Position numbers and translations under genes: made by a program
Shown: positions 24,734-33,161 of the stretch, piece by piece
Numbering within the stretch: the first letter of the stretch is position 1
Layout: every line of letters starts with the position of its first letter
Notes under the pieces: model-generated
The model's input: the letters and a program-made list of their open reading frames with translations, nothing else
Told to the model about the DNA's origin: nothing
The model's database searches: none
Assembly: GCF_900109825.1 (NCBI RefSeq)
Contig: NZ_FOBL01000019.1
Span: 1 to 53,884 of the forward strand
Reading direction: 5' to 3'
Source of the DNA: Alkalibacterium putridalgicola
GTDB lineage: Bacteria > Bacillota > Bacilli > Lactobacillales > Carnobacteriaceae_A
Length of the DNA stretch: 53,884 bases

Positions 24734-26578
24734 TTATCTGATCGGGCAGACACCTGACGAGCAGGCTTCCATCGTTTCCAGATCGGCTTCCGTTTCACTT
24801 TTCTCGAACTGATGAAGCAATCCGGCATCGAACGGACGCATGGACGCTTTGAGTTCTTCATATTCTTCTTTCGTGCAGGCTTCATAAGGCGCAAGAGTGT
24901 AGGTCCCGCCGTCATGGCTCAGGAATGATACCCCTACAAAGTCGTTCCAGCCATCCCATACGCGCTGTTCTGCCTGAGCCCATTCGCCCGGTTTCACATC
25001 GATCGTATTGGATGCGTTGTGTTCCACATAGTTTCTCTGGAAGCGGAAGTAGGTATCGAACTGTTCATCGACTGACGTATCTTCTTTTGTACGTTTGGCT
25101 CCACTTGCGACAGGGAAGTCGATAACGACTGTACGGGCCTGTTCGATCACTTCAGCTTTAGCCAGTTCACTCTGATCATATATATTAGCCGTGCCGATCT
25201 CAGCATGGATCTTCCAGCCAAGTTCTTTAGCCACTTTGACAAGCGGATCCGTTGCATTGATACGGACGCGTCGGATGTAGTACGGGCTGTGACTCATGTG
25301 CACGCCAGGTGAAACGCCGCCGGCAACTTGTGATAAAGTCCCTTCAGGTTTAACCGTTGTAGCCAGGAGCGGTGCGTTCACACGCAGGGCTTTTGCATAC
25401 TCATCTGCAGCATTACGAGAAGCATCGCGCAGTTCGTTCATCCATTTTACTTCATCTTCATCCGTCGCATTGACAAGCGCCAGGGCATCTTTCCAGCCGG
25501 TGACAGAGGTCCCGATCAGACGGTCACGCTGCTGGATCTCGTTCCATGAATCGATTTCGAGAGGTGTCAGGGTCATACGCAGACCGATACGGGCAGAAAG
25601 CTCCTGAGCACGTTTCAGTCCGTCCAGGTCAAGGCTGTGTGTGCCGTCTTCGTTTTCCTGAACGAAAGCCTTAACGTTTATAGTCGTCAAGTTACAGACG
25701 CCTTTAGAATCCAGGATGATCTCGCCACACGGATTCACACCTTCAGCATTTGGTCGGCGACGACGGGCTTCTTCCATATTGAAGAAACCAGGTTCCCCTT
25801 CAAGCTGCATCATTTCAAAGACCAGATGAAGGAAGTCGCGCTCCGGTTTTTTCTCGAAAGCGATGGAGTTGTTGCTCATGCGACGATGATCCAGTCCTTC
25901 GCGGCGGTCACCAACAGCGTTCAGGTTGTCGAACCAGCGTGGTTTCAGACCTGATTTTTCTAAAAGCTTACCGATTTTCTTGTGATGCGCAAGCTGTTCT
26001 TCGGTCCAGATGCCGTTCATGCCGTATTTTGCGAACATGGACTCATGATCATCTGCGTCGAACAGGAATATTTCAGCGGTTCTTCTAACGCCACCAACAA
26101 CGACGTTCGCGCCGATAAGGTTACCGATATCCAGTAGATGTACCGGACGGACGTTACCGTAGCCTTTCTCGTCAGTTTCAATCGGATCCAGATACGGATC
26201 GATCTCGTTTTTCAGCACCTTATTGATGCCTTCGAACATTTCCTGAAGCGGGGAAGGGCCTGAAGCTGTTCCGCCGAATGTTTTCAGTCGTTCGCCTTCT
26301 GGACGGACACTGTTATAACTGATTTTGATCGTGTGGATCTCTTCGTTTTCTTTTTTAGTGAGTAAGTTCAGGTATTCGTTGAGGGATTCTACCCATCCTT
26401 CTTTGGAATCCCCAACGTAGATCTTAGCATAGCCGTTTTCCATCTTGACGACTTTTGTGTTTTCCAGTCGTTTTTCTACGGGAACAGGCTTGTATTCAGA
26501 ATGAAGCAAAGTGGTGTTCGTTCTGATCTTCGTCAGGTGTTTGATCGTTTTTTTCGTTGCTTTAAATCCTACGCCAGT
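24734..26578 (-). CDS. nrdJ: Adenosylcobalamin-dependent ribonucleoside-triphosphate reductase, exon 2
   Basis: This encodes residues 141-754 of class II reductase after removal of the intron at 26579-26889. It begins TGVGFKATKK, completing the conserved VG-TGVGF segment. The active-site region GVNPCGEIILDSKGVCNLTTIN gives the catalytic Cys/Glu pair (PCGEI), later PEGTLSQVAGGVSPGVH is the conserved loop, and the C-terminal CSSGVCPIR carries the redox cysteine pair that reduces the active site. A TTG at 26581 could be misread as a start, but it overlaps the intron's last bases. The product makes dNTPs with or without oxygen and needs B12; the two following genes probably supply it. Confidence 0.93.
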   Translation of the reverse strand, partial: TGVGFKATKKTIKHLTKIRTNTTLLHSEYKPVPVEKRLENTKVVKMENGYAKIYVGDSKEGWVESLNEYLNLLTKKENEEIHTIKISYNSVRPEGERLKTFGGTASGPSPLQEMFEGINKVLKNEIDPYLDPIETDEKGYGNVRPVHLLDIGNLIGANVVVGGVRRTAEIFLFDADDHESMFAKYGMNGIWTEEQLAHHKKIGKLLEKSGLKPRWFDNLNAVGDRREGLDHRRMSNNSIAFEKKPERDFLHLVFEMMQLEGEPGFFNMEEARRRRPNAEGVNPCGEIILDSKGVCNLTTINVKAFVQENEDGTHSLDLDGLKRAQELSARIGLRMTLTPLEIDSWNEIQQRDRLIGTSVTGWKDALALVNATDEDEVKWMNELRDASRNAADEYAKALRVNAPLLATTVKPEGTLSQVAGGVSPGVHMSHSPYYIRRVRINATDPLVKVAKELGWKIHAEIGTANIYDQSELAKAEVIEQARTVVIDFPVASGAKRTKEDTSVDEQFDTYFRFQRNYVEHNASNTIDVKPGEWAQAEQRVWDGWNDFVGVSFLSHDGGTYTLAPYEACTKEEYEELKASMRPFDAGLLHQFEKSETEADLETMEACSSGVCPIR

Positions 26579-26889
26579 CAAGCGTATACTTGGACTATAT
26601 CTTACTTATGAGCGTTACCTCATAAGTCCTTGCGCTTGGCGACACGGTTTTCACGTGACCGCTACTCTACTCAGTTATCACACGATGTCCTCGCGACAAT
26701 GCATGATCTTTTCGATAGTCTCTACACCTTCTCTATCCTGTCTGAAGTCTTTTGATTCGACCATTAAAGAGACAGAACACAGCTTGGCACGATATTAGCT
26801 TAGAAGCCTTCATCGTTAGCACACTTTCGTGCACACCCTGTTAGTACAGGTTCACAAGGTTTAACGTCGGCACTGGGCTATTTTACCTT
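26579..26889 (-). ncRNA. Self-splicing group I intron in nrdJ (311 nt, no ORF)
   Basis: Splice sites are set by pairing. P1: exon GTCGGT (26895-26890) pairs with the internal guide GCCGAC (26871-26866), leaving the U.G at the 5' site. P10: guide CCAGT (26876-26872) pairs with exon ACTGG (26578-26574). P7: GACTAT (26720-26715) pairs with ATAGTC (26598-26593) inside the canonical AAGATATAGTCC (26603-26592). A P8-like hairpin ACTTATGA/TCATAAGT precedes it. The terminal G is at 26579. Excision joins Gly140 to Thr141 in frame. No homing endonuclease is encoded. Confidence 0.92.
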
Positions 26890-27309
26890 ACCGACCATAA
26901 GCAGATAGAAAAGTTCGCCTAAATCTTCCCATGTTTCGATCGACAGGAAGGAACAGTTGAAGTTTCCTAATGCAAAATCTTTATTCACTTTCTCATTGGC
27001 ATTTCCCAGCCAGAGGGTCCTGCCGGAAGTGAACTGTTTTGTGTTGTAGATATTTTCAAACAGTTCCTTGGCTTCCTCGCGCATCTGTTTCAGATGGATG
27101 GAGTAACCGATTTTTTTCAGATGTTTATACTCAAGGGCCATGTTGTATTCGATCGCGCGTTTCACTGTTTCGTGCCAGTATTCTCTGCGACCTTTGTCTT
27201 CGAGCCAGCGGGAATAGGTACGACTGTAGACGAATTCTCCGAGTTCGTTGAGTGGATTGGGACGCGTTGCTACGTATTCTTCTACGTAGGAAGTAGGTAA
27301 AAATTCCAT
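26890..27309 (-). CDS. nrdJ: Adenosylcobalamin-dependent ribonucleoside-triphosphate reductase, exon 1
   Basis: This encodes residues 1-140, ending ...ELFYLLMVG; reading on into the intron adds only KVK and a stop at 26878. Features match the N-terminus of class II reductase (SRTYSRWLEDKGRREYWHETVKRAIEYN; FTSGRTLWLGN; NFNCSFLSIETWEDL, including the N-terminal active-site cysteine of the redox pair). RBS is GAGAGGA before the ATG. Spliced to exon 2 it gives 754 residues, close to the 739 of the Lactobacillus leichmannii enzyme. Two NrdR-type boxes lie just upstream. Confidence 0.92.
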
Positions 27310-27339
27310 GTGTATAACTTCCTCTCAAATATTGTTTTT

Positions 27340-27387
27340 ACACTATATATGGTATCAGATAAGGGTTGGGAGCACAATATATATGTA
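27340..27387 (-). promoter_or_regulatory. Tandem NrdR-type boxes upstream of nrdJ
   Basis: ACACTATATATGGT (27340-27353) and GCACAATATATATGT (27372-27386) both resemble the NrdR consensus ACACWATATATWGTGT. Equivalent positions are 32 bp apart, about three helical turns, the usual spacing of paired NrdR sites. They lie 30-80 bp before the start codon. Confidence 0.75.
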
Positions 27388-27444
27388 TTTATTAAATTTC
27401 TGTTACAATGAATGTTCTCTATTGACATAGCTCAACGGCACAGA

Positions 27445-27482
27445 AAAAAGCCCTTAATCAGAAAAGTTGACTAAGGGCTTTC
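27445..27482 (-). terminator. Terminator of the aldo/keto reductase gene
   Basis: AAAGCCCTTA and TAAGGGCTTT form the stem around a 15-nt loop; the minus strand continues TTTTTTCTG. Confidence 0.8.
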
Positions 27483-27499
27483 ATCAGAAAAATTAGATT

Positions 27500-28483
27500 T
27501 TAATAAGGACCGCGGATATGATCATGGACATTTTCCCAGTAAAAATCATTGAGGCGTTTCAGCTCATCCTGACTGAAATCCTTGACTTCAAGTGACTTCA
27601 GATTGTCGATGATCTGTTTCTCATTCTTGAATCCCGGGATCACGCTGGTGACGGCTTCCTGCTGCATGACCCATTTCAGGGCCGCACGCACACGACTGCC
27701 GCGCTCATCAGCCATCCAGGCCAGCTGCTCACTCAGTTCCACGCCTTTTTCAAATGGCAGACCGCCGAATGTTTCCCCAACGTTGAAGGCCTGACCATCT
27801 TTATTGAAGTTGCGGTGATCATCTTCTTCAAAGGTGTGGTCTTTCGTGAATTTACCAGTCAGAAGGCCGCTGGCTAAAGGAACGCGTGCCAGTATGCCGA
27901 CATTTTTCTCCTGTGCTTTCGGGAACAGTTCCTTGAGCGGTTTCTGTCTCAGCACGTTGAAGATGACCTGCAGGGCACTGGCATCGGTGTTGTTCAAAAC
28001 ATACAGACCTTCTTCGTCTGTCTCGACACTCACACCGTAACTTCTGATTTTCCCTTCTTTTTTGAGCTTGTCAAGGATAGGGAAGACGTCCGTTTCCTTC
28101 AGCATCTGAAGCGGAGCACAGTGGATCTGGTATAGATCGATCCGCTCACGGTCCAGTCGACGCAGACTGTCTTCCAGGTACGACCGGATCTGTTCTTCAG
28201 AGTAATTGGCCGGATCATCGATGTCGCCTTTACGTATGAATTTAGTCGCGATATGGATGGAATCTTCTTTTCCTTTTGTGGCTTTGGCCAGAAGTTCCTC
28301 ACTGTGTCCATCGCCGTACACATCAGCCGTGTCAAAGAAGTTGACGCCAGCATCCATGGCACGGTTCAATCCTTTTAATGCTTCTTCATCATCATGAGAG
28401 CCCCAGCTGCCGCCGATAGCCCATGTGCCAAAACCGAGCTCGCTGATCTCCATGCCAGAATTGCCTAATTTATTGTATTTCAT
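27500..28483 (-). CDS. Aldo/keto reductase
   Basis: This 327-residue (alpha/beta)8 NADPH-dependent oxidoreductase starts at an ATG 8 nt after AGGAG; the frame upstream to 28525 is non-coding. Catalytic residues are Asp and Tyr in NFFDTADVYGDGHSEELL, Lys in IATKF, and His in LYQIHC. The YccK/IolS subgroup (YNKLGNSGMEISELGFGTWAIGG) is the nearest match. It forms a single-gene unit. The physiological substrate is unknown. Confidence 0.9.
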   Translation of the reverse strand: MKYNKLGNSGMEISELGFGTWAIGGSWGSHDDEEALKGLNRAMDAGVNFFDTADVYGDGHSEELLAKATKGKEDSIHIATKFIRKGDIDDPANYSEEQIRSYLEDSLRRLDRERIDLYQIHCAPLQMLKETDVFPILDKLKKEGKIRSYGVSVETDEEGLYVLNNTDASALQVIFNVLRQKPLKELFPKAQEKNVGILARVPLASGLLTGKFTKDHTFEEDDHRNFNKDGQAFNVGETFGGLPFEKGVELSEQLAWMADERGSRVRAALKWVMQQEAVTSVIPGFKNEKQIIDNLKSLEVKDFSQDELKRLNDFYWENVHDHIRGPY

Positions 28484-28601
28484 TCCATCTACTCCTTTTA
28501 ATTGATCTGTGAATAAGTATACCACATAAAAAGTAAGCGTTTAACTTTTTTTGTCTGTATTCCTGTAAAACCTTTTCATTTCAGCATCGCTTCCCCAAAA
28601 G

Positions 28602-28630
28602 CTGACAAATGTTCCCGTTTTTGGTAAAAT
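28602..28630 (+). promoter_or_regulatory. Promoter of the hypothetical gene-uvrC unit
   Basis: CTGACA (28602-28607) and TAAAAT (28625-28630) are separated by 17 nt, and the next start codon is 41 nt downstream. Confidence 0.6.
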
Positions 28631-28670
28631 AGCGATGACTATAAGGAATACAGGAATGGAGGAGGGGAAC

Positions 28671-28928
28671 ATGGAAGAGGTCATGATAGAGTTTTACAAA
28701 GGCAAGGACGAGCAGGCCTTTCTGGACAGATGGCAGAAAGAACATGGCACTTTGAGTGAAGAACAGATCGATGAGCTGTATGCGGACATAGCAGATGCCA
28801 TCGATGAGGCAGTGAAAAAAGGTGAACATGAACTGGGCAAGACCTATAATTATCAAGGCGTGGAAGTCGGACGATCAGATTTCAATGCTTTTTATTCCCT
28901 GTATATTTTCGAAGCGACAAAAGACTAA
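28671..28928 (+). CDS. Small acidic hypothetical protein upstream of uvrC
   Basis: An 85-residue protein. The ATG at 28671 follows GGAGGAGGGG; an upstream in-frame ATG at 28635 lies in the leader. It is mostly helical and charged (FYKGKDEQAFLDRWQKEHGTLSEEQIDELYADIADAIDEAVKKGEHE) with no cysteines and no membrane segment. The gene is 18 nt before uvrC, so the two are co-transcribed. The family was not recognised. Confidence 0.75.
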   Translation: MEEVMIEFYKGKDEQAFLDRWQKEHGTLSEEQIDELYADIADAIDEAVKKGEHELGKTYNYQGVEVGRSDFNAFYSLYIFEATKD

Positions 28929-28946
28929 GCAAAAGGAGGTGTTTTT

Positions 28947-30728
28947 TTGTCGAATGAATTGATCGAGAACAAACTGAAGCTGCTTCCGGATCTGCCGGGC
29001 TGCTATATCATGAAAAATGAACATGACCAAATCATCTATATCGGTAAGGCTAAAAACCTTAAGAATCGGGTGCGCTCTTATTTCCGAGGCGAACATGAAG
29101 GGAAGACCAAACGGCTGGTCGAGGATATCGTGGATTATGAAACGATCGTGACCGGTTCAGACAAAGAAGCCCTCCTTTTAGAAGTGACCCTGATTCAAAA
29201 ACACCAGCCAAAATACAATATCCGCTTGAAACGCGGAACGAGTTACCCTTATCTGAAGATCACGAATGAACGGGATCCTCAGCTGGTCATTACGTCAGAA
29301 GTGGAAAAGGACGGCGCACATTACTTCGGTCCCTATCCAGATGTCTGGGCGGCGTCTGAAACCAAGCAGCTGATTCAGAAAATCTATCCGCTGCGCAAGT
29401 GCAACGGACATCAGAAACGGGCATGTCTGTATTATCACATCGGACAGTGCATCGGTCCCTGCGACCACGAGGTGCCGGTGGAGGAATATGAGGAACAGAT
29501 CAGACGCATCAAGTCTTTCTTGAATGGTAATGTCTCGGACATCAAGCGGGATCTGAAACAGAAAATGCAGGAAGCTGCTGAAGAAATGAATTACGAACGT
29601 GCAGCTGAATTCCGTGATCAGATTTCCTATATCGAACGGACGGTCGAGAAACAGTCGATCATTTCCAATAATTATACAGCCAGAGACTTCTTCAACTATT
29701 ATATGGATAAGGGCTGGATCTCGATCCAGGTCTTTTTCGTGCGTCAGGCGACACTGATCAAGCGGGAAGCGACGATGTTTCCGATCATCGATACACCTGA
29801 AGAGGAACTGATGAGTTTTATCCTTCAGTATTATGAAGATAAAAATAATCGGAAGCCCAAAGAGGTCTATGTACCAGAAACGGTTGATACAGATCTTTTA
29901 GAAGAAGCCCTGGAAACGAAAGTTCTTGTCCCTCAGCGTGGACGAAAAAAAGAACTGCTTGACTTGACCGGAAAAAATAGTGAAATATCACTGAAACAGA
30001 AGTTCCGTCTGATCGAGATGAAAGAACAGAAAACGACGGGAGCAATCGAAGAACTTTCCGACGTGCTGGGGCTGCCTTATATCGAACGCATCGAGGCTTT
30101 CGACCATTCCAACATTCAGGGGACTAATCCCGTTTCAGCGATGGTCTCCTTTAAAGACGGGGTCCCGGATAAAAACAACTACCGGAAGTATAAAATCCGC
30201 ACAGTCATAGGCAGCAACGAGTTCGCGACCACTCAGGAAGTGATCCGGAGGCGGTATTCACGTCTTTTGAAAGAAAGAAAAGACATGCCTGACCTGATCC
30301 TCATGGATGGCGGTAAAGTGCAGGTGAATGCGGCACGCGATGTGCTGGAAAATGAATTCGGACTGGATATTCCCGTCGCCGGCATGGTCAAGGACAAGAA
30401 ACACCGTACGGCCGGTCTCATTTTCGGTAATGAGCTGGAACCTGTCGTTTTGAATCCAAGAAGTCAGGCTTTCCATCTAGTTCAGCGGATACAGGAGGAA
30501 GTCCACCGGTTCGCGATCACCTTTCACAGGAATGTGCGCGGAAAAAATAGTTTCACGAGCCAGCTTGACGATGTCGAAGGGGTCGGTCCAAAAACACGGA
30601 CGAAGGTACTGCGGCACTTCAAGTCAATGAAACGACTTCAGGAAGCAGACCTTGAGGAGATCACAGCTCTGGGGATCCCGGTAAAAGTGGCGGAGCGCAT
30701 TAAAGATACTGTGAAGCAGAACAGCTAG
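28947..30728 (+). CDS. uvrC: UvrABC excinuclease subunit C
   Basis: A 593-residue protein starting at TTG with AGGAGGTG 7-8 nt upstream. The GIY-YIG nuclease domain is at about residues 15-95 (GCYIMKNEHDQIIYIGKAKNL) and makes the 3' incision. A cysteine cluster (CNGHQKRACLYYHIGQCIGPCDHE) follows, then a UVR helix (MQEAAEEMNYERAAEFRDQI) that binds UvrB. The RNase H-like domain (IERIEAFDHSNIQGTNPVSAMVSF, LILMDGGKVQV) makes the 5' incision, and tandem helix-hairpin-helix motifs (LDDVEGVGPKTRTKVLRHF) end the protein. Confidence 0.96.
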   Translation: MSNELIENKLKLLPDLPGCYIMKNEHDQIIYIGKAKNLKNRVRSYFRGEHEGKTKRLVEDIVDYETIVTGSDKEALLLEVTLIQKHQPKYNIRLKRGTSYPYLKITNERDPQLVITSEVEKDGAHYFGPYPDVWAASETKQLIQKIYPLRKCNGHQKRACLYYHIGQCIGPCDHEVPVEEYEEQIRRIKSFLNGNVSDIKRDLKQKMQEAAEEMNYERAAEFRDQISYIERTVEKQSIISNNYTARDFFNYYMDKGWISIQVFFVRQATLIKREATMFPIIDTPEEELMSFILQYYEDKNNRKPKEVYVPETVDTDLLEEALETKVLVPQRGRKKELLDLTGKNSEISLKQKFRLIEMKEQKTTGAIEELSDVLGLPYIERIEAFDHSNIQGTNPVSAMVSFKDGVPDKNNYRKYKIRTVIGSNEFATTQEVIRRRYSRLLKERKDMPDLILMDGGKVQVNAARDVLENEFGLDIPVAGMVKDKKHRTAGLIFGNELEPVVLNPRSQAFHLVQRIQEEVHRFAITFHRNVRGKNSFTSQLDDVEGVGPKTRTKVLRHFKSMKRLQEADLEEITALGIPVKVAERIKDTVKQNS

Positions 30729-30751
30729 AACGAATAAGGGAAGGGTATAGA

Positions 30752-31312
30752 ATGATCAGAGAGGCACGAAAAGAGGATGCAGAAGCTATCACCGACTTGT
30801 TTAAAGTCATACTGACGGATATGGAACTTCCTGTTATGCAGGAAAGCCGCTGGGATGAGCTGAAACCGGCACTGGTCGAAGCAGCTAAACAGGAAAGATT
30901 CCGTCATAATTACAGAAATGCAGTAGTCAAAGAAGTGGAGGGACATGTGGCCGGCTTTTTCTTCGGATACAAAGGCGGTTCTGTTTCTGATTCATATGAA
31001 CCGATTGAAACGATACTGAAAGAGTACGGTCTGCCGGTCTTTGAAACCTATGATGAAGAAGAAAGCATCGATGGAGAGTGGTACCTGGATTCGCTGGTCA
31101 CACATCAGGCCTATAGAGGTCAAGGGATCGGTAAAGAACTGCTGGAAGCGACGTTCGTCCGGGCAAAGGAAAGCGGCCTGCCGGTTATCGCCCTGAATGT
31201 CGATCACCAAAACCCTCAGGCCAAAGCCCTTTACGCACGCCTGGGATTCAAAAAAACGGGTGAGGTCGTCCTCGCGAATCATGACTATGACCATATGCAG
31301 AAACAGCTATAA
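30752..31312 (+). CDS. GNAT-family N-acetyltransferase
   Basis: This 186-residue single-domain GNAT has the acetyl-CoA-binding motif A WYLDSLVTHQAYRGQGIGKELLEATFVRAKE and motif B ALNVDHQNPQAKALYARLGFKKTGE. It follows uvrC by 23 nt and is probably on the same transcript. The substrate is unknown. Confidence 0.88.
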   Translation: MIREARKEDAEAITDLFKVILTDMELPVMQESRWDELKPALVEAAKQERFRHNYRNAVVKEVEGHVAGFFFGYKGGSVSDSYEPIETILKEYGLPVFETYDEEESIDGEWYLDSLVTHQAYRGQGIGKELLEATFVRAKESGLPVIALNVDHQNPQAKALYARLGFKKTGEVVLANHDYDHMQKQL

Positions 31313-31316
31313 AAAA

Positions 31317-31370
31317 GACCCTCATGACTGTAGAGGCGCCTTAAGCGCTCTGACGTAAGTCATGAGGGTC
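31317..31370. terminator. Bidirectional terminator between the GNAT and LURP-one-like genes
   Basis: GACCCTCATGACT and AGTCATGAGGGTC form a perfect 13-bp stem around an internally paired loop (GGCGC..GCGC). A and T tracts flank it. Confidence 0.8.
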
Positions 31371-31377
31371 CTGTTAT

Positions 31378-31962
31378 TTAATCCAGTTTCTCTTTTTGAA
31401 GCAGTCTCTGTTTTAATCGCATCCAAATCGGGTGCATGAATCCCAGACTGTACTTCTGCTGATGTCTGCGTTTCCACACAAGCTCTTTGTTTTCGGCATA
31501 ATGATCCAAGAGGACAGTCACGGCACAAGCAACGGGTGCATCCTCTTCATTAACTAAGTTGACAGTGTAGAATTCGCCCAAATATGAAATGTTTTTATCT
31601 ATCGTTCCTATCTTTTTGCCCAAATGCCGGATAGTAAAGCGTTTCTTCTCAAAATCCCCAGTGATCACCCAGTTCAGCCCCGTGAGTGTGAAAAAAGGGT
31701 TCTTGATCCCTCTGATCCCGGGACGTTTTTTCAGACTTCCGATTTTTTCGGCATCGACATAAAATTGAAATTGTGGAAAAACGGATAGGGTCACCTGTCT
31801 GACATCGAGTAAGCGCGAGCCATCTATGGCGAAGACGGAAAGTTTATCGGCTAAACGTCCCCATTTGCCGACGATCAGGTAAACTTCCTGCCCTTTAGGG
31901 TCCGAGACGATAAGCCGGTCCTGTTTCGACATGAATTCCTGTTTTATATATAAACGAACCAT
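31378..31962 (-). CDS. LURP-one/YxjI-like (Tubby-C fold) protein
   Basis: A 194-residue protein preceded by AGAGGTG. It consists of repeating beta strands with a pattern typical of the YxjI/LURP-one family (LYIKQEF...KGQEVYLIVGKW...LLDVRQVTLSVFPQFQFYV...FTLTGLNWVITGDFEKKRFTIR...KIGTIDKN). Such proteins adopt a Tubby-like barrel and are thought to bind phospholipid or act as scaffolds. A basic C-terminus follows (WKRRHQQKYSLGFMHPIWMRLKQRL). Function is unknown. Confidence 0.8.
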   Translation of the reverse strand: MVRLYIKQEFMSKQDRLIVSDPKGQEVYLIVGKWGRLADKLSVFAIDGSRLLDVRQVTLSVFPQFQFYVDAEKIGSLKKRPGIRGIKNPFFTLTGLNWVITGDFEKKRFTIRHLGKKIGTIDKNISYLGEFYTVNLVNEEDAPVACAVTVLLDHYAENKELVWKRRHQQKYSLGFMHPIWMRLKQRLLQKEKLD

Positions 31963-32051
31963 TTCTGATCACCTCTTTGCGTGTCATACATCCAACCTTT
32001 TCTTTATTATAACACTTGTTGCTGAGATTATAAAAGGGGATCGAACATACG

Positions 32052-32087
32052 AAAAGAGTGCAGCGGTAATTAGCTCTGCACTCTTTT
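32052..32087 (-). terminator. Terminator of the YvrJ-like gene
   Basis: AAAAGAGTGCAG and CTGCACTCTTTT form a 12-bp stem with a 12-nt loop just after the stop codon. Confidence 0.8.
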
Positions 32088-32094
32088 GCCGGTA

Positions 32095-32262
32095 CTATTT
32101 ACCGCTGTGAGACATGACGGTCGTCAGTTCTTTCAAGGCAACAACGATCGCATCGATTTTATTTTCCATCCGGTGGAGCAGAAACAGCGAAATGAAGATA
32201 GGAAAGCCGACATTCGCTATCATGTCCAGAGCCGTCGTGAAAAGTGTCAATTGAGTATCCAT
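32095..32262 (-). CDS. YvrJ-family small membrane protein
   Basis: This 55-residue ORF is easily missed. The ATG at 32262 follows GAGGAGG (about 6 nt). It has one membrane helix (MIANVGFPIFISLFLLHRME) followed by a short amphipathic helix (NKIDAIVVALKELTTVM). The VGFPI...F.L.R.E.KI pattern is that of the YvrJ family of Bacilli, whose function is unknown. A strong terminator closes it immediately, so it is an independent gene. Confidence 0.8.
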   Translation of the reverse strand: MDTQLTLFTTALDMIANVGFPIFISLFLLHRMENKIDAIVVALKELTTVMSHSGK

Positions 32263-32336
32263 CGTCTTCCTCCTCTCTATCTACAATAACGGATAAAGAG
32301 AAGGATATGTCACCGCAGTTTTACAGGGTAGTGAAT

Positions 32337-33161
32337 TTAGATGGAATCCTGTCTGTTCAACCGGTAGCCGCTGTGGAAGACGGGTCCCACAAACTCGTTG
32401 TACTCAAAGCCGGCTTCGATGGCTTCGGTCACAAAGGTTTTCGCTTTTCTGATAGCCTCTATGGGATCAAGCCCCTGAGCAATACCTGCTGTGATCGCTG
32501 CAGCAAAGGTACAGCCGGCACCGTGGTTATTGGCGTTTTCGACTTTCGGGGAAGTCAGTGTGATATACTCATTTCCGTCATAAACCAAGTCGATCGCTTC
32601 ATTACCAGCAAGGGCCTTGCCGCCTTTGACAACGACGATTTTTGCTCCTTTTTCGTGTATGATCTTGGCTGCTTTTTTCATATCTTCGAGATTGAAGAGA
32701 AGTCCCAGTTCTGCCAGCTGGCCGGCTTCAAACAAATTAGGAGTCGTCACAGTTGCCAGAGGGATCAGACGGTTCTTGATCGCCTCAACATTCTGCGGGT
32801 TGAGCACTTCATCTTCTCCTTTGCATACCATCACAGGATCGACGACCAGGGGTGTGTCCCTGTGCTGTTCCATCTTATCTGCAATAACGTTGACGACATC
32901 TGCATCTGGCAGCATGCCAGTCTTTGCCGCACCGATTTTTGGTCCGGCAAAAGCAGTGACCAGCTGATCTTTGACGACGTGTGCATTGATTGCTGTGACA
33001 CCATGGCTCCAGTTATTTTCAGGATCCATTGTTGCTATCGTTGTCAAAGCAGCGATACCATACGTTCCGTATTCGGCAAAGGTCTTCAGGTCAGCGGCTA
33101 TTCCTGCCCCCCCGCTTGCATCGTTCCCGGCAATCGTCAATGTTAAATTAGGTTTTGTCAT
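32337..33161 (-). CDS. pdxK: Pyridoxine/hydroxymethylpyrimidine kinase (PdxK/ThiD family)
   Basis: This 274-residue ribokinase-fold kinase has the N-terminal TIAGNDASGGAGIAADLKTF, DPVMVCKGEDEVL, PNLFEAGQLAEL and the anion-hole/catalytic motif NNHGAGCTFAAAITAGIA. The sequence follows the B. subtilis PdxK type closely (including the MVCKG region and C-terminal VGPVFHSGYRLN), so phosphorylation of pyridoxal/pyridoxine is favoured over thiamine synthesis, and no thiamine gene or TPP riboswitch adjoins. AGGTTAC precedes the ATG. Confidence 0.88.
   Translation of the reverse strand: MTKPNLTLTIAGNDASGGAGIAADLKTFAEYGTYGIAALTTIATMDPENNWSHGVTAINAHVVKDQLVTAFAGPKIGAAKTGMLPDADVVNVIADKMEQHRDTPLVVDPVMVCKGEDEVLNPQNVEAIKNRLIPLATVTTPNLFEAGQLAELGLLFNLEDMKKAAKIIHEKGAKIVVVKGGKALAGNEAIDLVYDGNEYITLTSPKVENANNHGAGCTFAAAITAGIAQGLDPIEAIRKAKTFVTEAIEAGFEYNEFVGPVFHSGYRLNRQDSI

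Noticed and set aside
26579-26889. Frameshift or intein as the cause of the split nrdJ
   Set aside because: The interrupting sequence has stops in frame and no intein motifs, while P1, P7 and P10 pairings and exact in-frame rejoining point to a group I intron.
27310-27499. Cobalamin riboswitch upstream of nrdJ
   Set aside because: The gap is under 200 nt, is filled by NrdR-type boxes and a neighbouring terminator, and shows no B12-box sequence.
32244-33146. A 300-codon open frame on the + strand, antisense to pdxK
   Set aside because: It mirrors the strongly conserved pdxK frame, has cysteine-rich improbable composition and no RBS; pdxK has clear kinase motifs.
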